Positions 52,301 through 63,800 are shown, numbered from the stretch's first letter. The stretch is 64,000 nucleotides of DNA from Membranipora membranacea (GCA_914767715.1 OU612065.1:29018001-29082000), one strand, 5' to 3'. Notes: generated from the sequence alone by a model not told the origin. A program made the numbers and translations.

Positions 52301-53565
52301 TAAAAAATTTGGCCTCTTCAGGGCCTATTAGTTTAAATCTGGATTTAGGTTTTAGCTTTGAGAGACCATCACAGTATAGAAAATCAAAACTGATTTTCCT
52401 CACTTATTTTTTAAAACTGATCACTTATTAAAACTGATCTTAACTTCTTGCAACGAATGTATTTAATGTGAGGTAGTTTCAATGTGAGTCAATGCAAAAA
52501 GAAATATGCTGAGCAATCCAATTTAGCACAAGACAGTCTGTTGACCTTGGTTACTGCGTGACAAAAAGAGTAACATCATACTTATTCTACAATTCATAGG
52601 CGATACCATCACTTACCACAAACTTTCGCACATATACCATCCAGTGCATCAATTTCTCTCATCAGGTGTCCTTTTCCGATTCCTCCAAAGCTGGGATTGC
52701 AAGACATCTCACCTAAAAATTGCGCAAAAAAAAACAATCCCTTTGACATTGTTCATGGGGTGATGGTTCATGAGGTATATAATACTAAAATTTTAAGTGA
52801 TACAAAAGCTATCAATGGATTAAGATACGGGTCAAAACATATAACTGGCTTATTGGTACATATAATTACATATAAATCAGAAAACTAGCTGGGCGTGGGA
52901 AAATGCTGAGCTCACTTCACTTGGTTTTATAATCTGAAGAACTTTTATGTGATAAATGTATATTTATGATGGAATTAGATGAATCATGGTAGCGGTGTGA
53001 GAAGGGACGAATGTGACTGAATTATATATAAATGCGCAGAGAGTCAAAGGCTGGTCAGTTGTTTTAGAAGTAAGCTGATAATACTGTTTTGAGGAGCGTC
53101 TTAATTTTTCTGAAAGATCTATATCGCCTGAGCACAATTTTGGATTACAATACAAGGGTAACTACATAACCTAACCACACTGTTGAATTTCTTCTCCACT
53201 GACCACAAAATATTTCTGAACACTTAAGTAGCAACTTGACGCCGTTTTACCAATCTGTATTATCTTGATTTCTGGCCAATACCTTAGAATGATCAGCATA
53301 TCAATCATCCACTTTCTACTCCAAGTAGGCAGAAAAATATAGACATACCAATGGTTGACTTTTTGTGAGTCATGAGTAACACTTTGGCTCCAGTCCTGGC
53401 AGCTGCACACGCAGCTTCTGTTCCAGCATGTCCGCCTCCGACAACAACAACATCATAATGCTTGTCCTGAAGATCACTAATGCACAATCTACGGAGAGCC
53501 TGGATTCGAGATTTTGTTACTCTCCGTGACACCAACTCCTTGCAAAATGACTGAAGGTATTTCAT
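37314..53565 (-). CDS. MTO1: Mitochondrial tRNA modification enzyme MTO1 (MnmG/GidA family)
   Basis: Fifteen exons join in frame to 668 aa: 53565-53349, 52712-52617, 52292-52237, 51920-51761, 49184-49008, 48628-48516, 48158-48043, 41587-41482, 40929-40842, 40379-40249, 39912-39708, 39360-39204, 38807-38678, 38201-38061 and 37427-37314. The FAD-binding motif GGGHAG is at residues 43-48, preceded by an Arg/Lys-rich N-terminus fitting a mitochondrial presequence. Family landmarks are [85 protein letters not shown] and [16 protein letters not shown], ending with [14 protein letters not shown]. Known role: with GTPBP3, it installs 5-taurinomethyluridine (carboxymethylaminomethyl-type) at U34 of mitochondrial tRNAs, using FAD. 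Length fits the family. I chose the ATG at 53565; an in-frame upstream extension has no ATG. The intron 48042-41588 houses an opposite-strand GPCR. Confidence 0.96.
37750..37978 (-). mobile_element. tRNA-derived SINE in the last MTO1 intron
   Basis: On minus the head reads ggaggtggctcagtggttag (A-box-like), followed by ggttcgaatccc-type B-box sequence. The body contains gtgctccgacctgcct and tcattgcagccgc, then a poly(A)-like end. The same element occurs on plus at 55788-55985. No intact cloverleaf is needed for the call: the head is tRNA-like but the body is shared between copies. Confidence 0.85.
42730..45566 (+). CDS. Rhodopsin-class orphan GPCR nested inside an MTO1 intron
   Basis: Three exons, 42730-43020, 43730-44065 and 44784-45566, give 469 aa with phase-0 junctions. 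Seven hydrophobic segments are visible: about 52-78, 85-110, 118-145, 160-185, 212-240, 280-305 and 315-335. Class A hallmarks are N in TM1 (SLNALIAL), D in TM2 (CLLDAF), the CWYP motif in TM6 at 291-294, and cysteines at the top of TM3 (YYC) and in loop 2 (GNC). The E/DRY site after TM3 reads SEAF and TM7 lacks NPxxY ([12 protein letters not shown]), so two activation switches are non-canonical. The tail is long, basic and Ser/Thr-rich, ending EESPL. N-terminal NET and NTS are glycosylation sites. The ligand is unknown and I do not assign a subfamily. Confidence 0.85.
45567..48042. other. GPCR 3' flank within the MTO1 intron
   Basis: No exon of either gene is seen. The short frames here are isolated and have no splice or family support. 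Confidence 0.5.
49185..51760. other. Large MTO1 intron
   Basis: It contains a degraded MITE-like copy at about 50090-50215 (gataaagtttgatccatttt ... cacttgatctaggg). No nested gene is seen. Confidence 0.5.
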
Positions 53566-54415
53566 ATTCACCTGTTCCCAGTCCAAAGGGTTAAGATGTC
53601 ACCGAGTATTATTTTTTAACAACTCTGTATGAAATAAACAAGATCACAATAAACAAACCGTCAGCGCTCATGACATGTAGTTTTGCAAATGCAAATGATT
53701 GTACAAATAGGGATCAGGTAGGGTTACGGGCATTATAAGATTTTTTCTTCAGGGTACTCCAACACAGCTTTCGGGGGAAAAACATATATAGTGCAGACGA
53801 TATTGATGTTGTAGATGTACAGTGTGTGTATAGATAGTGGTTTTGTCGCAAATGTTTGCCTGTCCTGAAGTTCATGAGCAAAGTAACAACTAACATCATC
53901 ATGCCTGTATTATTTCAATATTATATATATATTATATGCATGTAGATATGTGGGCCTCCATAGGCATGAATGATGCTTCAATTTGTGACTGAAAAATATA
54001 TTTGTGCAGTAAGTAATGATAAAATAGATTAGATTGATTATATAGTATAATAATAACAATACAATAGTAGTGACTGCCTGGGACTTTGAGAAGCAATAAG
54101 GAAAGAAAGAAAGGGAGTCCCAAACCTACTACTAGTAGTGTGAGTTGTGACTGTCAGTGGTATGCATTGAACTGGTCACATTAATTAAAGGGTTTTCTCA
54201 CTTTATTAAGTGTGGGCATATGTATGCCTCTGAAAATTGCTTTGCCACTGAGAACAAGGGTCATTTATTTAGAGGGGTAGGGTAGAGCATTCTCTCTCAA
54301 GCGAAAACCCTTACTAAGAAAGTTTCATGAAGCCTTCATAGAAATAGAGCCCAATAGAAACCTAAGCCGCTCTTGGGAGCCACTCCATTTTTCGTGAATC
54401 TCCTGTATAAAAGCA

Positions 54416-54494
54416 ATCAGTGGTAGGGATTTGATAGGAATGAACTTGATGGGCTAGCTAAAAAACACAACAAGCTGTAAATCCCTACCACTGA
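54416..54494. repeat. Short terminal-inverted-repeat element
   Basis: atcagtggtagggattt at the left and aaatccctaccactgat at the right are perfect reverse complements enclosing about 45 bp. This resembles a very small MITE. Confidence 0.7.
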
Positions 54495-54607
54495 TGGCGG
54501 CAACCAGTAATAACGAAAACTGCAAAAACCGAGTAGGCATTTATTTAGCTATGTCTATGTCTGAATGACATAGAATTCAAAATATAGGTCAAGTACAGAT
54601 TTAAAGG

Positions 54608-54655
54608 TAAAGTGAAAGCGCATCCCTGCGCACATGATGTGCTTTCACTTTCACT
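54608..54655. repeat. Short hairpin repeat
   Basis: aagtgaaagcgcatc and gatgtgctttcactt pair with one mismatch around a short loop. Confidence 0.6.
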
Positions 54656-55787
54656 CCATCGGTGTGTTGTAAATTGTGTTCCATGTCATTTGTAATTAAG
54701 CTCTTCAAGAGTGAACATTCATTTTTATTTTCCTAGTACCTATTAGTATATGATAAAGAGAGACAAACCCATTCTTAACTGCAACATCAGCTGCCGCAAA
54801 AGCATTGGATTTTGTGTTGGACTGACTGCCAAAATGGATTTAGTATCATATCATACTAATGAGACGTTAGCAAGAGACCATCTGAGGCAGCACTAGACAG
54901 AACATCAGCTTCAGTTCTCTATATTTTCTCAGGAGAAATCGTTTGGTGACAGTTTGGAAGATTATATGGAAGCTGGTGAGTGAATCCTACTGTATCAAGT
55001 TTGAATTTGTAGTCATATGCTGTGAAAGGTGTTGTTGGTTTCTGTGGTGTGCCCATCCACAGCATGATATCAATTTCCAAGGAGGGGGATAGGGTTTAAG
55101 CAAAGCGATGCAACAAAATAATCTCAATGCAATGTAAGTAACCAGATTGGATCGTGACAGCTAACTGAGTTATGGCAAGCCCTTCATAATTATTATTTCC
55201 CTAGCGAAGGCCGAAGCTATAGAGATGGGTTTGAGGCAAAAAAAATGGGTGTCATGGATGAGCTGAGGGCATTTTCAAGGAGTGTGTGGTGGATGAACTC
55301 TCACACCATATGAGTTCACTGAGTGTGCTCGGTCCTGCCTGTAAACTGAAATGAGCGTTGCATCAAATTATTTCCCTGTCTTTGAATATGAATAGCCCAT
55401 GCAATGTTATGTACTATTTAAACTCGCTTTCTCTCTAACGTAAATGCATCAGATCATGCGTGGCAAACCTTTTTTTCTGCTTTGGCCTCTTTTTGTTCGG
55501 GAACATACCAATTGGCCGCACCACTTTTTGGACAAATTTTACTTGAGGTACACAATAGGGAATATCCAGGTCTGTATCCATTGGTTTTCAAGTGGTAGAG
55601 CCAGGCGGGATGGGTGCCTTCATCCTAGGGGGTAAGGGCCTCTCCCAGAAAATCTTTTTATTTCAATATGGAGGCAGTTTTTAGAGATTCCAGCCCTTTT
55701 CGGGAAAAAAACTAACAAGCAGGAAACTTTGATTAACAATATCATATGAGGGACATCATATCCGATCCCTACTTTGTTTGATACTTT

Positions 55788-55985
55788 GAGTAGGAGGTGG
55801 CTCAGTTGGTTAGAGCAACACACCTTTAGCATGCAGATGCTAAAGGTTGAGGGCTCGAATCCTGTGGTCCATCGACTACTGGGGTTTGGTTGGCCCCCAG
55901 TGCTGTGCTCCGACCTGCCTGCAAACAGAGAGCAACCTGGTACAGATATTGCAGCCTCGCTACAAGGGCAATGATTTTTGGCGCC
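55788..55985 (+). mobile_element. tRNA-derived SINE, plus-strand copy
   Basis: The head reads gtaggaggtggctcagttgg then ttagagcaacacac. It has an A box (tggctcagttgg) and a B box-like ggctcgaatcc. The body shares gtgctccgacctgcct and attgcagcc with the copy at 37750-37978. Reading frames over this stretch on both strands are by-products. Confidence 0.85.
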
Positions 55986-56689
55986 CATGTTTCAGAATGT
56001 GACATGTGACAAGACATTTGATTTTATCAACCTTTTAATCAATCTTGGATTGAATATTTCTGTCAACTTATTGCGTAGGGTAGTAAATGGCTGAGAGCAA
56101 TATTTTATAGTGATTAAAAGATCACATGGGAGTCCTAGGCGGTAGGAACTTGAGTTAACTGCTAACAGTCAAGAAAATATGTGATTTTGGTAGATTGTCT
56201 GTGAATAGAATAATAAGAAAAGTCAAAATTCTCTGCAACCAATTTAGAACTTGTGATGTTAGGAGGCTGTGTTTTCTAGCCTTGCCCATTGACGTTGAGG
56301 TATGTTTTGAGGCAGACCATTATGCTGAGGAATAGCTGACATGTTTCAGTTTTGAATTTTTTGATGAGCTCTGAACATTATAACGTATATAAATTTGCCA
56401 ATAAAAGCGGAAGTAGCAGTAAAATGGCGACGGACCCCCTTAGCACCCTGAGATAAACATAAATAGAGTCAATGCATATTCATGCTATTATGGCATGTTA
56501 AGGTTTTCTTTTCCCAACTTTACCTGCTTACCTACCTATGAATACACCCCATCTACTCACATAGAGCAACAATTGCAATTTTCAATGTGTGTTAGCTGGT
56601 ATATATACCTGTTTAGCAGTCTTAGAATGTTGGCTAAAATTACAAGGTCTGTTTCAGCTCAAATACTGAGAAATCAAGCTGCCAAGTTC

Positions 56690-56815
56690 AGTACAAAATT
56701 TGCAGGCAGGTCGGATCCACCGGGGCATCAACAGAACCCATTAGTCAGAAGACTGAAGCGGAAAATGATCCTGTGTGAAGGGCATGCAATCAAACCAGCA
56801 GAGCTACTTGCTTAT
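56690..56815 (-). mobile_element. Degraded SINE copy
   Basis: gcaggcaggtcgga followed by cccattagtcagaagactg matches, in the same orientation as 37850-37910, the central body of the SINE (aggcaggtcggagcac ... cccagtagtcagtagactg). The tRNA-like head is badly eroded (agcagagctacttgc). A 111-codon frame covering it is therefore not a gene. Confidence 0.65.
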
Positions 56816-58881
56816 CTTTATCATAATTAGTTAGTTTCACAGCTGTTTTAATCCGCTATTTTTTTTTCTAGCAAGGCTACACTCCAACTGTACGTTTATA
56901 TTTGGGCAGGTCTCCATCAGCATCAGCCCATACCGATTCCAGGGTCTGTAATTTAAGGCCGTTACAAGGAATTGAGGTGTTGTGTTATGTTTTATACCCT
57001 AATTGAATGTGATTAAGCCAGTTTATTCTTGCTGGAATTATGCAGGATAGAGCATGAGCATGCCATAGCGGTTCAATAGTCAGTGTCTACAAAATATCAT
57101 GCCGAAATAAATGATGCACTTTTATTTACTGGGTGACCTTTGATGATGAATATTATGTGGAGAGGGAATAAATTTTTCTGATTTTTTCCATGTGAGAGGT
57201 GTATGCAGACCATTGAAATGTGTTGGTGTGATGGTGAAACATATGAAATAATTATTTTGTATAAACAGCCTAGGCATTCTAATAGTCATATTTGGCCACA
57301 TCATTCAAATCCTTGTCATATATAGAGGTAGCATCTTTTTGTTCAGGTTAGAAGAGATAATTCTTACTTCATTTCCACTCATTGGTAGCTTTCAAGTAAC
57401 TAAATCCTGTAATATTCTTGGGGGATTTCAGGTTGCAAGGCAAAAGTTTTCCACCTGTAGCAGTACAACATTCTGTCAAAATAAATGCAAGCTTATTTCC
57501 TAAAATTCGTCAATTTGTATCAGTGTCATGAATCTCTGCTTTAACTTTCCCAATCATCATTGGTGTATTGTCACAAAAAATTATCCCCCAGCTTGCTAGC
57601 AAATATTTTTGCACTCAGTAAAATCTCTCTCTTATCTGGTTGGTGCCTGGTGGTAGGCGCGTGATGAAGAAATTAAAATTACATTGTGCAGACTAACGGA
57701 TTCATATCTTGTTTTGACTCAGCTGTAGGATGCAGGGCATCTTCATTTCCAAGCGAATAATCACACCAATATTCAACATAAGTGTTGGTACTTATCTAGG
57801 AAAATAGGTTTCTAATTGACCAAAGGAAACACTGGACACGGGCAAATGGTAAGAAGCATAGAGCTTCAGGAATCCGCTGCAATTGAATAAACATATATTT
57901 GCCCTTATATTTCTATAGGAAGAAAAATTGACTGGGATGATGGGGGTAGGGGTGGATGGTTGTGTGAATATGCACACCAATCTTCCAAGTGAAAAAAGCT
58001 GGATAAAATTACGATAATCTTTTGAAACACTATTCCCTCACCAAACAGGTGAAAGGATAAAGCATTAATATTAAAACAGGTAGAGCAATCTACTTCACTC
58101 TCACAATGATTGGTAATCTGGAGAATCTTCTAAGATACCTAAAATATCTGAGACACTGTTTGTTTTGTTTATTGGGTATGAAACATCCTCATGTCTCTGG
58201 TACCTTTGGTGCAGGCATGGGTGTAATCAATGATATTGTTCTGTTTCCATTCATACCAGCAAAAATAATTGCCAAGCTGCCTGACATATATGTTCTATGT
58301 TTGTGTAAGGAAGCTAATCCTGCTTATGAAGATTTAATCTTATTTTGTAATTACAACATATAATAGAAACACCTTTATTTATCAGCCCCAGATTTGGTTT
58401 GATCTTTTTTAATAATAGAACTGTTATGGATGGAGCCATCTTCAGCCAAAAACAATGTTTGACATTCTGGTTTAATTAATTGGTCTGCATCACCTAGCCT
58501 GCTGGTAAAATAATAAAATCTCTCACACCACTGCCTGTAATGGTCAAAAAGTTTAAATCATTATTATCAAGTGTTGTAATTTTTAGAGCTATGAAACTGC
58601 CCAAGCAAGTCATGCAAAATATTAATTATGTTCCGGTATTAAATTCAGCCTCATATCTTTTTTAAATGGCAAATGACATAGCAAATAGTAATACCTCACT
58701 CATCTATAACAACATGAATCAAGGATTCAAGTTGCTAAGGCCTAAAAACTAGTGACATATATTTATGATTTCTTGAAAAAAATCTATTTATACCTTATTC
58801 CACCAAACCCAGCTTACTTTCTGTTGTTCTGATATTCTGATCTAAACTACTGTTTTTTGTTTAAATTATTCTATAACACAC
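56816..58881. other. Non-coding region
   Basis: I find no exon or repeat that I can support. An 85-codon frame at 58106-58363 has no recognisable domain or splice context. Confidence 0.4.
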
Positions 58882-59292
58882 AATGAGGGACTAGCCCTGG
58901 TTACAGCAGTAGAGAAATACAAACATTACCTTGCGGATCAACACTTTTTGGTGCTCACTGACCACATTAGCCTCAAGTGGTTGAAAAGCATAAAGGACAC
59001 TAAGGGCAGACTAGGTCGCTGGTCACAATTGCTTCAGCCGTACAACTATGACATCAAACACAAAAGTGGGAAAACTAATACCAATGCTGATTGCCTTTCC
59101 AGGAGGCCTTATGCGCTAACAGAACCACAAACACCGCTTGACCTTGTTCACAACCTTCCTGTGGTCACCACAATTTTGGGTGAATCAGACATTAAAGGTG
59201 AATCACAAGCAGACAAACAAATTAGGGGGCCTGCTAAATACAATCCCGTGACACTGATGAGCCTAGGTAGAATGCCTATGATGAAGAATTAA
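58882..59292 (+). pseudogene. Ty3/gypsy retrotransposon RNase H fragment
   Basis: The open frame encodes NEGLALVTAVEKYKHYL, then FLVLTDHISLKWL, and a segment from GRWSQLLQ to NADCLSRRP. These are the order and signature of the RNase H/tether region of Ty3/gypsy pol, including the TDH motif and the terminal ADxLSR. There is no reverse transcriptase upstream, no integrase and no LTR nearby, so it is an isolated relic. Confidence 0.85.
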
Positions 59293-59579
59293 ATTGATAG
59301 ATAGGTTCTACATGATGGAATTGCAATAAGCTAGAGTGGACCAAAGTTTGGTACTGGTGACCCTAGGTTGGGTATATCACAAAAGAGAATAATAGACAAT
59401 TATTGGTGAATTCACATTCATCTATAGTTGGAACTTAATTACTATGGTTGCAACTTAGTTACTATTGGGTATAGTAAATCAAGAGTTGTGATTCTCTGAA
59501 ATATTATTTACTAGTGGGCTGGGGGCTATGGTTTCCTACCACATACTAACAAATCATACTTGAATTATTTTCCTTGTAG

Positions 59580-60258
59580 GGCTCCTGCAAAAGAGAATAT
59601 ATTATATTGAGAGAATTGACGGAGTGCACCAGGCTTTTTCGGATGTGGGTTCACAGTATCTGGATTGCAGGCATGGGAAGAAAAGAAGGCCAGGTTTCTG
59701 TGAGCAGCGTACTGTAAGTTGCAAACAAAAAGTTGTGAATAATAGTATATGTATATATAGATACATGTATATGGTGTTCAGTTGTCTCTACCAATAATTT
59801 TTCAATTTAGAGATGTTAGGTAGTCTCAGCGTAGTGTGATGTTTGCTGTGCTACATCCATTCATTTTTACTCTACCAAAGACGGTTTGTGTAATAAAGTA
59901 GCTGGGTAGAATGAAATCAGGGTAAAAAGCTTTGAGTCTGGTTGTAGAAATATACCCTAGAGTAAGAGTAGAATTGAAGATCGTAGCTTTTGTACTGTGA
60001 TGTGATCAATTGGATTATTGCGCATCTGACTAATTTATTGTTCCAAAAGGTGTATGTGTGAAATATTTTCTGACAAAGAGATGACTACAGATAGTAACAC
60101 CTCAATCATGCTGCTTGTACAACAACAGTTGATGAAGATAAGAAATTTTTCTTTTCTAGGATCACCCTGATCCAGTGAAACGACGTATACGCATTCAGAA
60201 CACGATGAAGATGAACTGTCCGGCTAAAGTTTCTATCAAAAAAACTGGTACTCTTTGA
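59580..60258 (+). pseudogene. Two exons resembling a CaRF/ALS2CR8-type zinc domain, ending in a stop
   Basis: Exon-like pieces 59580-59713 (acceptor ttgtag, donor act/gtaagt) and 60160-60258 (acceptor tctag) join in phase 0. They encode YYIERIDGVHQAF, YLDCRHGKKRRPGFCEQRT, then HPDPVKRRIRIQNTMKMNCPAKVSIKKT. The spaced Cys/His pattern and the MxCPAxxxIxK segment recall the calcium-responsive transcription factor domain, which is also captured by some mobile elements. The frame hits TGA at 60256-60258, just before a good donor (ttcaag/gtatga at about 60271). This suggests a frameshifted or nonsense copy, or a wrongly read end. Family assignment is tentative. Confidence 0.35.
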
Positions 60259-61273
60259 TAATTTCAAGGTATGATTCTCAGTTTGCAGGAACTCTTTTGT
60301 TTTATTACAGTCATAATCCCACTCCTTAGGCATTATCAACATTAGAATTCAGTTGTCATGAAATACGACATGTATTAGGTTTGAATAATCCTTTTCTTGC
60401 TACTTAAATCCTGAGCAGTTTGCAGTACTTGTCCATCCATATCATTTTTTTTCGAGTTTATGTTTAAAAGAGTATTTGAAATACAAATTTGTTTTCACTC
60501 CTTTTGCCTTTCAAATGACTGATTAGAGCTTTATTTTTATACCATAATATCAACATCCAGGATACAAAACTTTTCTGTTATTTTTGGAAGGTGAACACAA
60601 AACTATTTTTCATCAAAGTTATCCTATATCAGTAATGAGTAATTATAAAAAAAATTAAATTGCTTGCACAAAGACCGTTTAGTGTAGTAATAAGTAGTGG
60701 CCACAACAGCACTTGGTATACCACCAACTTATTATCAACTCCCTCCACATTGTTACAGCTGACCGATTCTGAGCCGACTAGTCAAATGCTCCGTGGAATC
60801 CGGCATGGAGTGTCAGAATCACTAAAGGGCCCTGCGCCACACAACATATCCTTCAGCTACAATGAATGACAATTTCTTCATAATTTCAAAGGTGTTCAAT
60901 ATTGAATTGCTTTCCGGTCCCAGTTTAGTCATTTTGAGTTTTTAAAGCTATCCCTTATTTATCCATTCATTCTTGGGAAAAAAACTCACCAGACTTCCTC
61001 GTCACCAGACTGAATAGCCAATATATAAAATACCTCATCATGACAAATCATGGAACAATTAAACATAGCTAAAATGAAAATTGCGAGGGTCTCTCTCCCT
61101 CTCCCATTGACAAACTATATACATTCTGAGTGAGCGATTTGGGAACAAATTTGTCTACTTGAAAGACCAAACGAGCAATATGTGAATGAGTGCATCACAC
61201 AGTCACACTCTGATTGAAAGACCCCTGACTGAGTTGTTCCATTGACAGTGCTCCTATTTTATTCATATTACAG

Positions 61274-62775
61274 ATAATGCTACAAGAACTAGCAGTTAAG
61301 TGTGCAGCTGGAGATGAGGAAGCTACATTTATAAAAGGTACTGAAGGAGCCATGTCTCACTTGAAGAGAGCTGCTATGTCCCCAATATTGATTGGTGATA
61401 AACAGGTGAGAAATAACTGACTTTTAATGGCCCCCCCCCCCCCCCCGTACTTATAGTATAGATTATAGATGACCATTTCTTAGCTTATAGGCTTGTAGGC
61501 TTATAGATAGATGCAAGTAAATATATAGATTTATAGATGTTATCAATGTAAAGATATAGATTTATAGATTTCTTAATGTGTCTCTAAAGTGCTGTCAGTG
61601 CTGTGTGTCTCCTGTGCTCTCTTTGTGTGTGTATGGTCGTTGTGTAGCAAAGCAAACATTCAGATATGTTTACAATCTAATGGGTTTTCCCCAGGTTTTT
61701 GGAATTTTCCAACTGTCAGTCTATTGATGAAATGAGTGGGCCACATGCCATCGCAGCGCGCTTAAGTTTATAGATTGGGATTCTTAATTTATAGATATTA
61801 TAGACAGTCCTGTGTGGGGGAGCCCCTTTTAATATAAATGACTTAACATTGACCAGCTTGTTACAATATAAATTTTGGCCAACACCACTGAATTCTAAAT
61901 TTGAAGTTATCCTGACATGCTCAAAGGGCACATAACACCTAATATGTTAAGAAAAATGACCTCTAATTTCTGTTTTGGTTCTCTCTTATCAAATACTTGC
62001 AAATTTTATGTTGATGTGTCTTTTATTATCAGGATGACAAATTTACGAAGTTAGTGCTCCGATGTGCACGAGCTGGAATAGTGGGAGCCAACAGGAAATT
62101 TGCGCTAGAGGATTGGTTTTGGTTCAATTACTTGCTTGAGGTAAGCATACCAGCACTTCAAAAGGGTGTTCTAGTGATCAGACATACAAATAAGGGACTC
62201 CCTTATTTGTATGTCTGATCACTAGATGTTACATACTCCCTTAAAGGGATTATGTAACATTGAAATATCCATTATCATCGGCAAACAAATATGATGTCCA
62301 ACCACGTATAGAGCCCTCAAATAGGTATCAAATCAAGGAGTTGGAAGTTTTAACTCTAACGCTGTGATCAAACACAATCTGAATGACAAGAGAATAATGA
62401 GAAACTTGTTTTGTCAACTGGAATTAAGGTAACCTGTTTCATTTCAATCATCCTAGCTGCAAGGCACATTGCTGACTTTTACAGTTGTACTTATATTGGT
62501 AAGATGATTGAATCCATAAGGTTTTGAAGTTTTAGCTCTACAGTCATTCTCCAATGTGTATAAGAATAATTATTACAATGTTCAGCTTCCATCTTTTCTG
62601 GTCTGGACCTGGTTGGTAAATATCAAAATACACTTGCCTTGCTGAATTAACCTTTGATTTTATTGTTTTCTAGGTTATTATCAATGGCATTCAACTAGCT
62701 GACAAAGTATCTCCTGGGGAAGCTGAAGGAGCATACCGAAGAAACCTAAACGAAGTGTTGTCCATCTCATTGTGA
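61274..62775 (+). CDS. Three 3' exons of an unidentified gene
   Basis: Exons 61274-61405, 62033-62140 and 62674-62775 have AG acceptors (tattacag, ttatcag, tttctag), GT donors (aacag/gtgag, cttgag/gtaagc) and phase-0 junctions, and they end in TGA. Together they encode 113 residues, helical and cysteine-poor: LQELAVKCAAGDEEATF, LKRAAMSPILIGDK, KFTKLVLRCARAGIVGANRKF, WFWFNYLLE and GAYRRNLNEVLSISL. The frame is open upstream to the first acceptor, so it is either the 3' part of a longer gene or starts at the ATG at 61277. It could belong with the CaRF-like exons 1 kb upstream, but the stop there argues against it. I do not recognise the family. Confidence 0.5.
61430..61446. repeat. Poly(C) tract
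   Basis: An uninterrupted C run of about 16 to 17 bases lies just inside the intron after the 61405 donor. Similar C or G runs occur at about 4210, 7543, 23999 and 36720. Confidence 0.9.
62171..62260. repeat. Two adjacent palindromes
   Basis: 62171-62225 is a perfect palindrome: 27-bp arms beginning ctagtgatcagacatac with a single central base. Directly after it, 62226-62260 is a second near-perfect hairpin (atgttacata ... tatgtaacat). Both lie in an intron of the unidentified gene. Confidence 0.9.
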
Positions 62776-62839
62776 GACATATCATACAAACTTGCATACC
62801 TTGCAATCATTCATTTATTCCTATAAATGTTCAAAGACA

Positions 62840-63035
62840 AACCTACAAACCTGTTCTTTATTTCAATTTTATAATCCATGACTTTTATGCCTTCTATGCA
62901 GTATTTTTACATAAACTTTTATTCTCAAAAGCAAACCTACAAACCTGTTGTTTATTTCAATTTTGTAATCCATGAATTCTGTGCCTTCTATGCTTTTTAT
63001 GCCTCTAAAACTACAAACCTGTTGTTTATTTCAGT
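62840..63035. repeat. Imperfect tandem repeat, 94-bp then shorter period
   Basis: aacctacaaacctgtt plus tttatttcaattt recurs at 62840 and 62934, with a shortened third copy at about 63010. Two units share taatccatga and gccttctatgc. It lies 65 bp after the last stop codon, probably in the 3' UTR or beyond. Confidence 0.75.
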
Positions 63036-63399
63036 ATTATTTTTACATGTAAGAAGGTGATCGGTATATCTTCAATAATATATTAGTTGAACATCACTTA
63101 ATTAGTCACACACAGATATTTGAATATTTTCAGGACTTGAGTGTACAAGATCCTAGTCCTAGAATCGTAACAAAATCGACATCATAAAGAGTTATCCACT
63201 CTCTGATCAGTGAAATCAGATCTATGTTGTAGCGTGAAAAAACATGGAATTGGTCTTTGCATTCTACTCCTTGGTTTCAAACACTACTGAGTTGTTTTCT
63301 ATATAAAAATATATGAACTAACATGGTTAAGTGCAGTTGGTCAACCAGACCTTGAGCAATGCATCGGCTTGTGAATCCAGTCAATTAGACTAAATTTTC

Positions 63400-63800
63400 A
63401 AATCTATGTTTTTCAATCCTACATAGTATGACATAGATTTGGTTGTAGGTCAGAGAGTAAACTCATAAAAATATTGTTGGCGTCCCTCGTCTGTTTCATA
63501 TATATACCATCTATTGTTTATGATTCAAATACTATTCATGGCACATTCCATTCTCGCTGTTGACACTAGTTGCAATCATTAAAATTCTTTGGTTAGACAC
63601 ACTACATCATTTTGTACACATGCATAAGAATTAATACGATAAGGATTTTTTTAGTAACACTGCCCGTTCATCATTGCAAAAAAGCAAGCCAAGTAGACTA
63701 AGTCCTCAAATCTATGTAAAATAGATCTACGTAGGATGACATAGATTTGGTTGTTTTGTTAAAAGAGGGGACAACTCGCTCATAAAAAAACCGATTTGGC
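63400..63800. repeat. Two related copies of an AT-rich segment
   Basis: tcaaatctatg, then catagatttggttgt and a downstream ctcataaaaa recur at about 63410-63475 and 63705-63790. The copies are diverged and non-coding. The remaining sequence to 64000 shows no feature I can name. Confidence 0.5.

Larger units (their letters stand above)
53566..55780. other. Region upstream of MTO1
   Basis: It should include the MTO1 promoter and 5' UTR; no TATA box is evident. Two hairpin-forming repeats lie at 54416-54494 and 54608-54655. No coding exon is supported. Confidence 0.45.

Noticed and set aside
55790-55865. Functional tRNA gene
   Set aside because: A and B boxes are present, but the sequence continues into a body shared with another copy and the acceptor stem does not pair convincingly; it is a SINE head.
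55620-55988. Open frames on both strands, up to 122 codons
   Set aside because: They overlap the SINE at 55788-55985 and show no protein similarity.
56495-56830. 111-codon frame resembling a short mitochondrial-targeted protein
   Set aside because: Its second half is a degraded SINE body matching 37850-37910, so the frame is accidental.
58106-58363. 85-codon frame
   Set aside because: No domain, splice context or repeat support; likely chance in AT-rich DNA.
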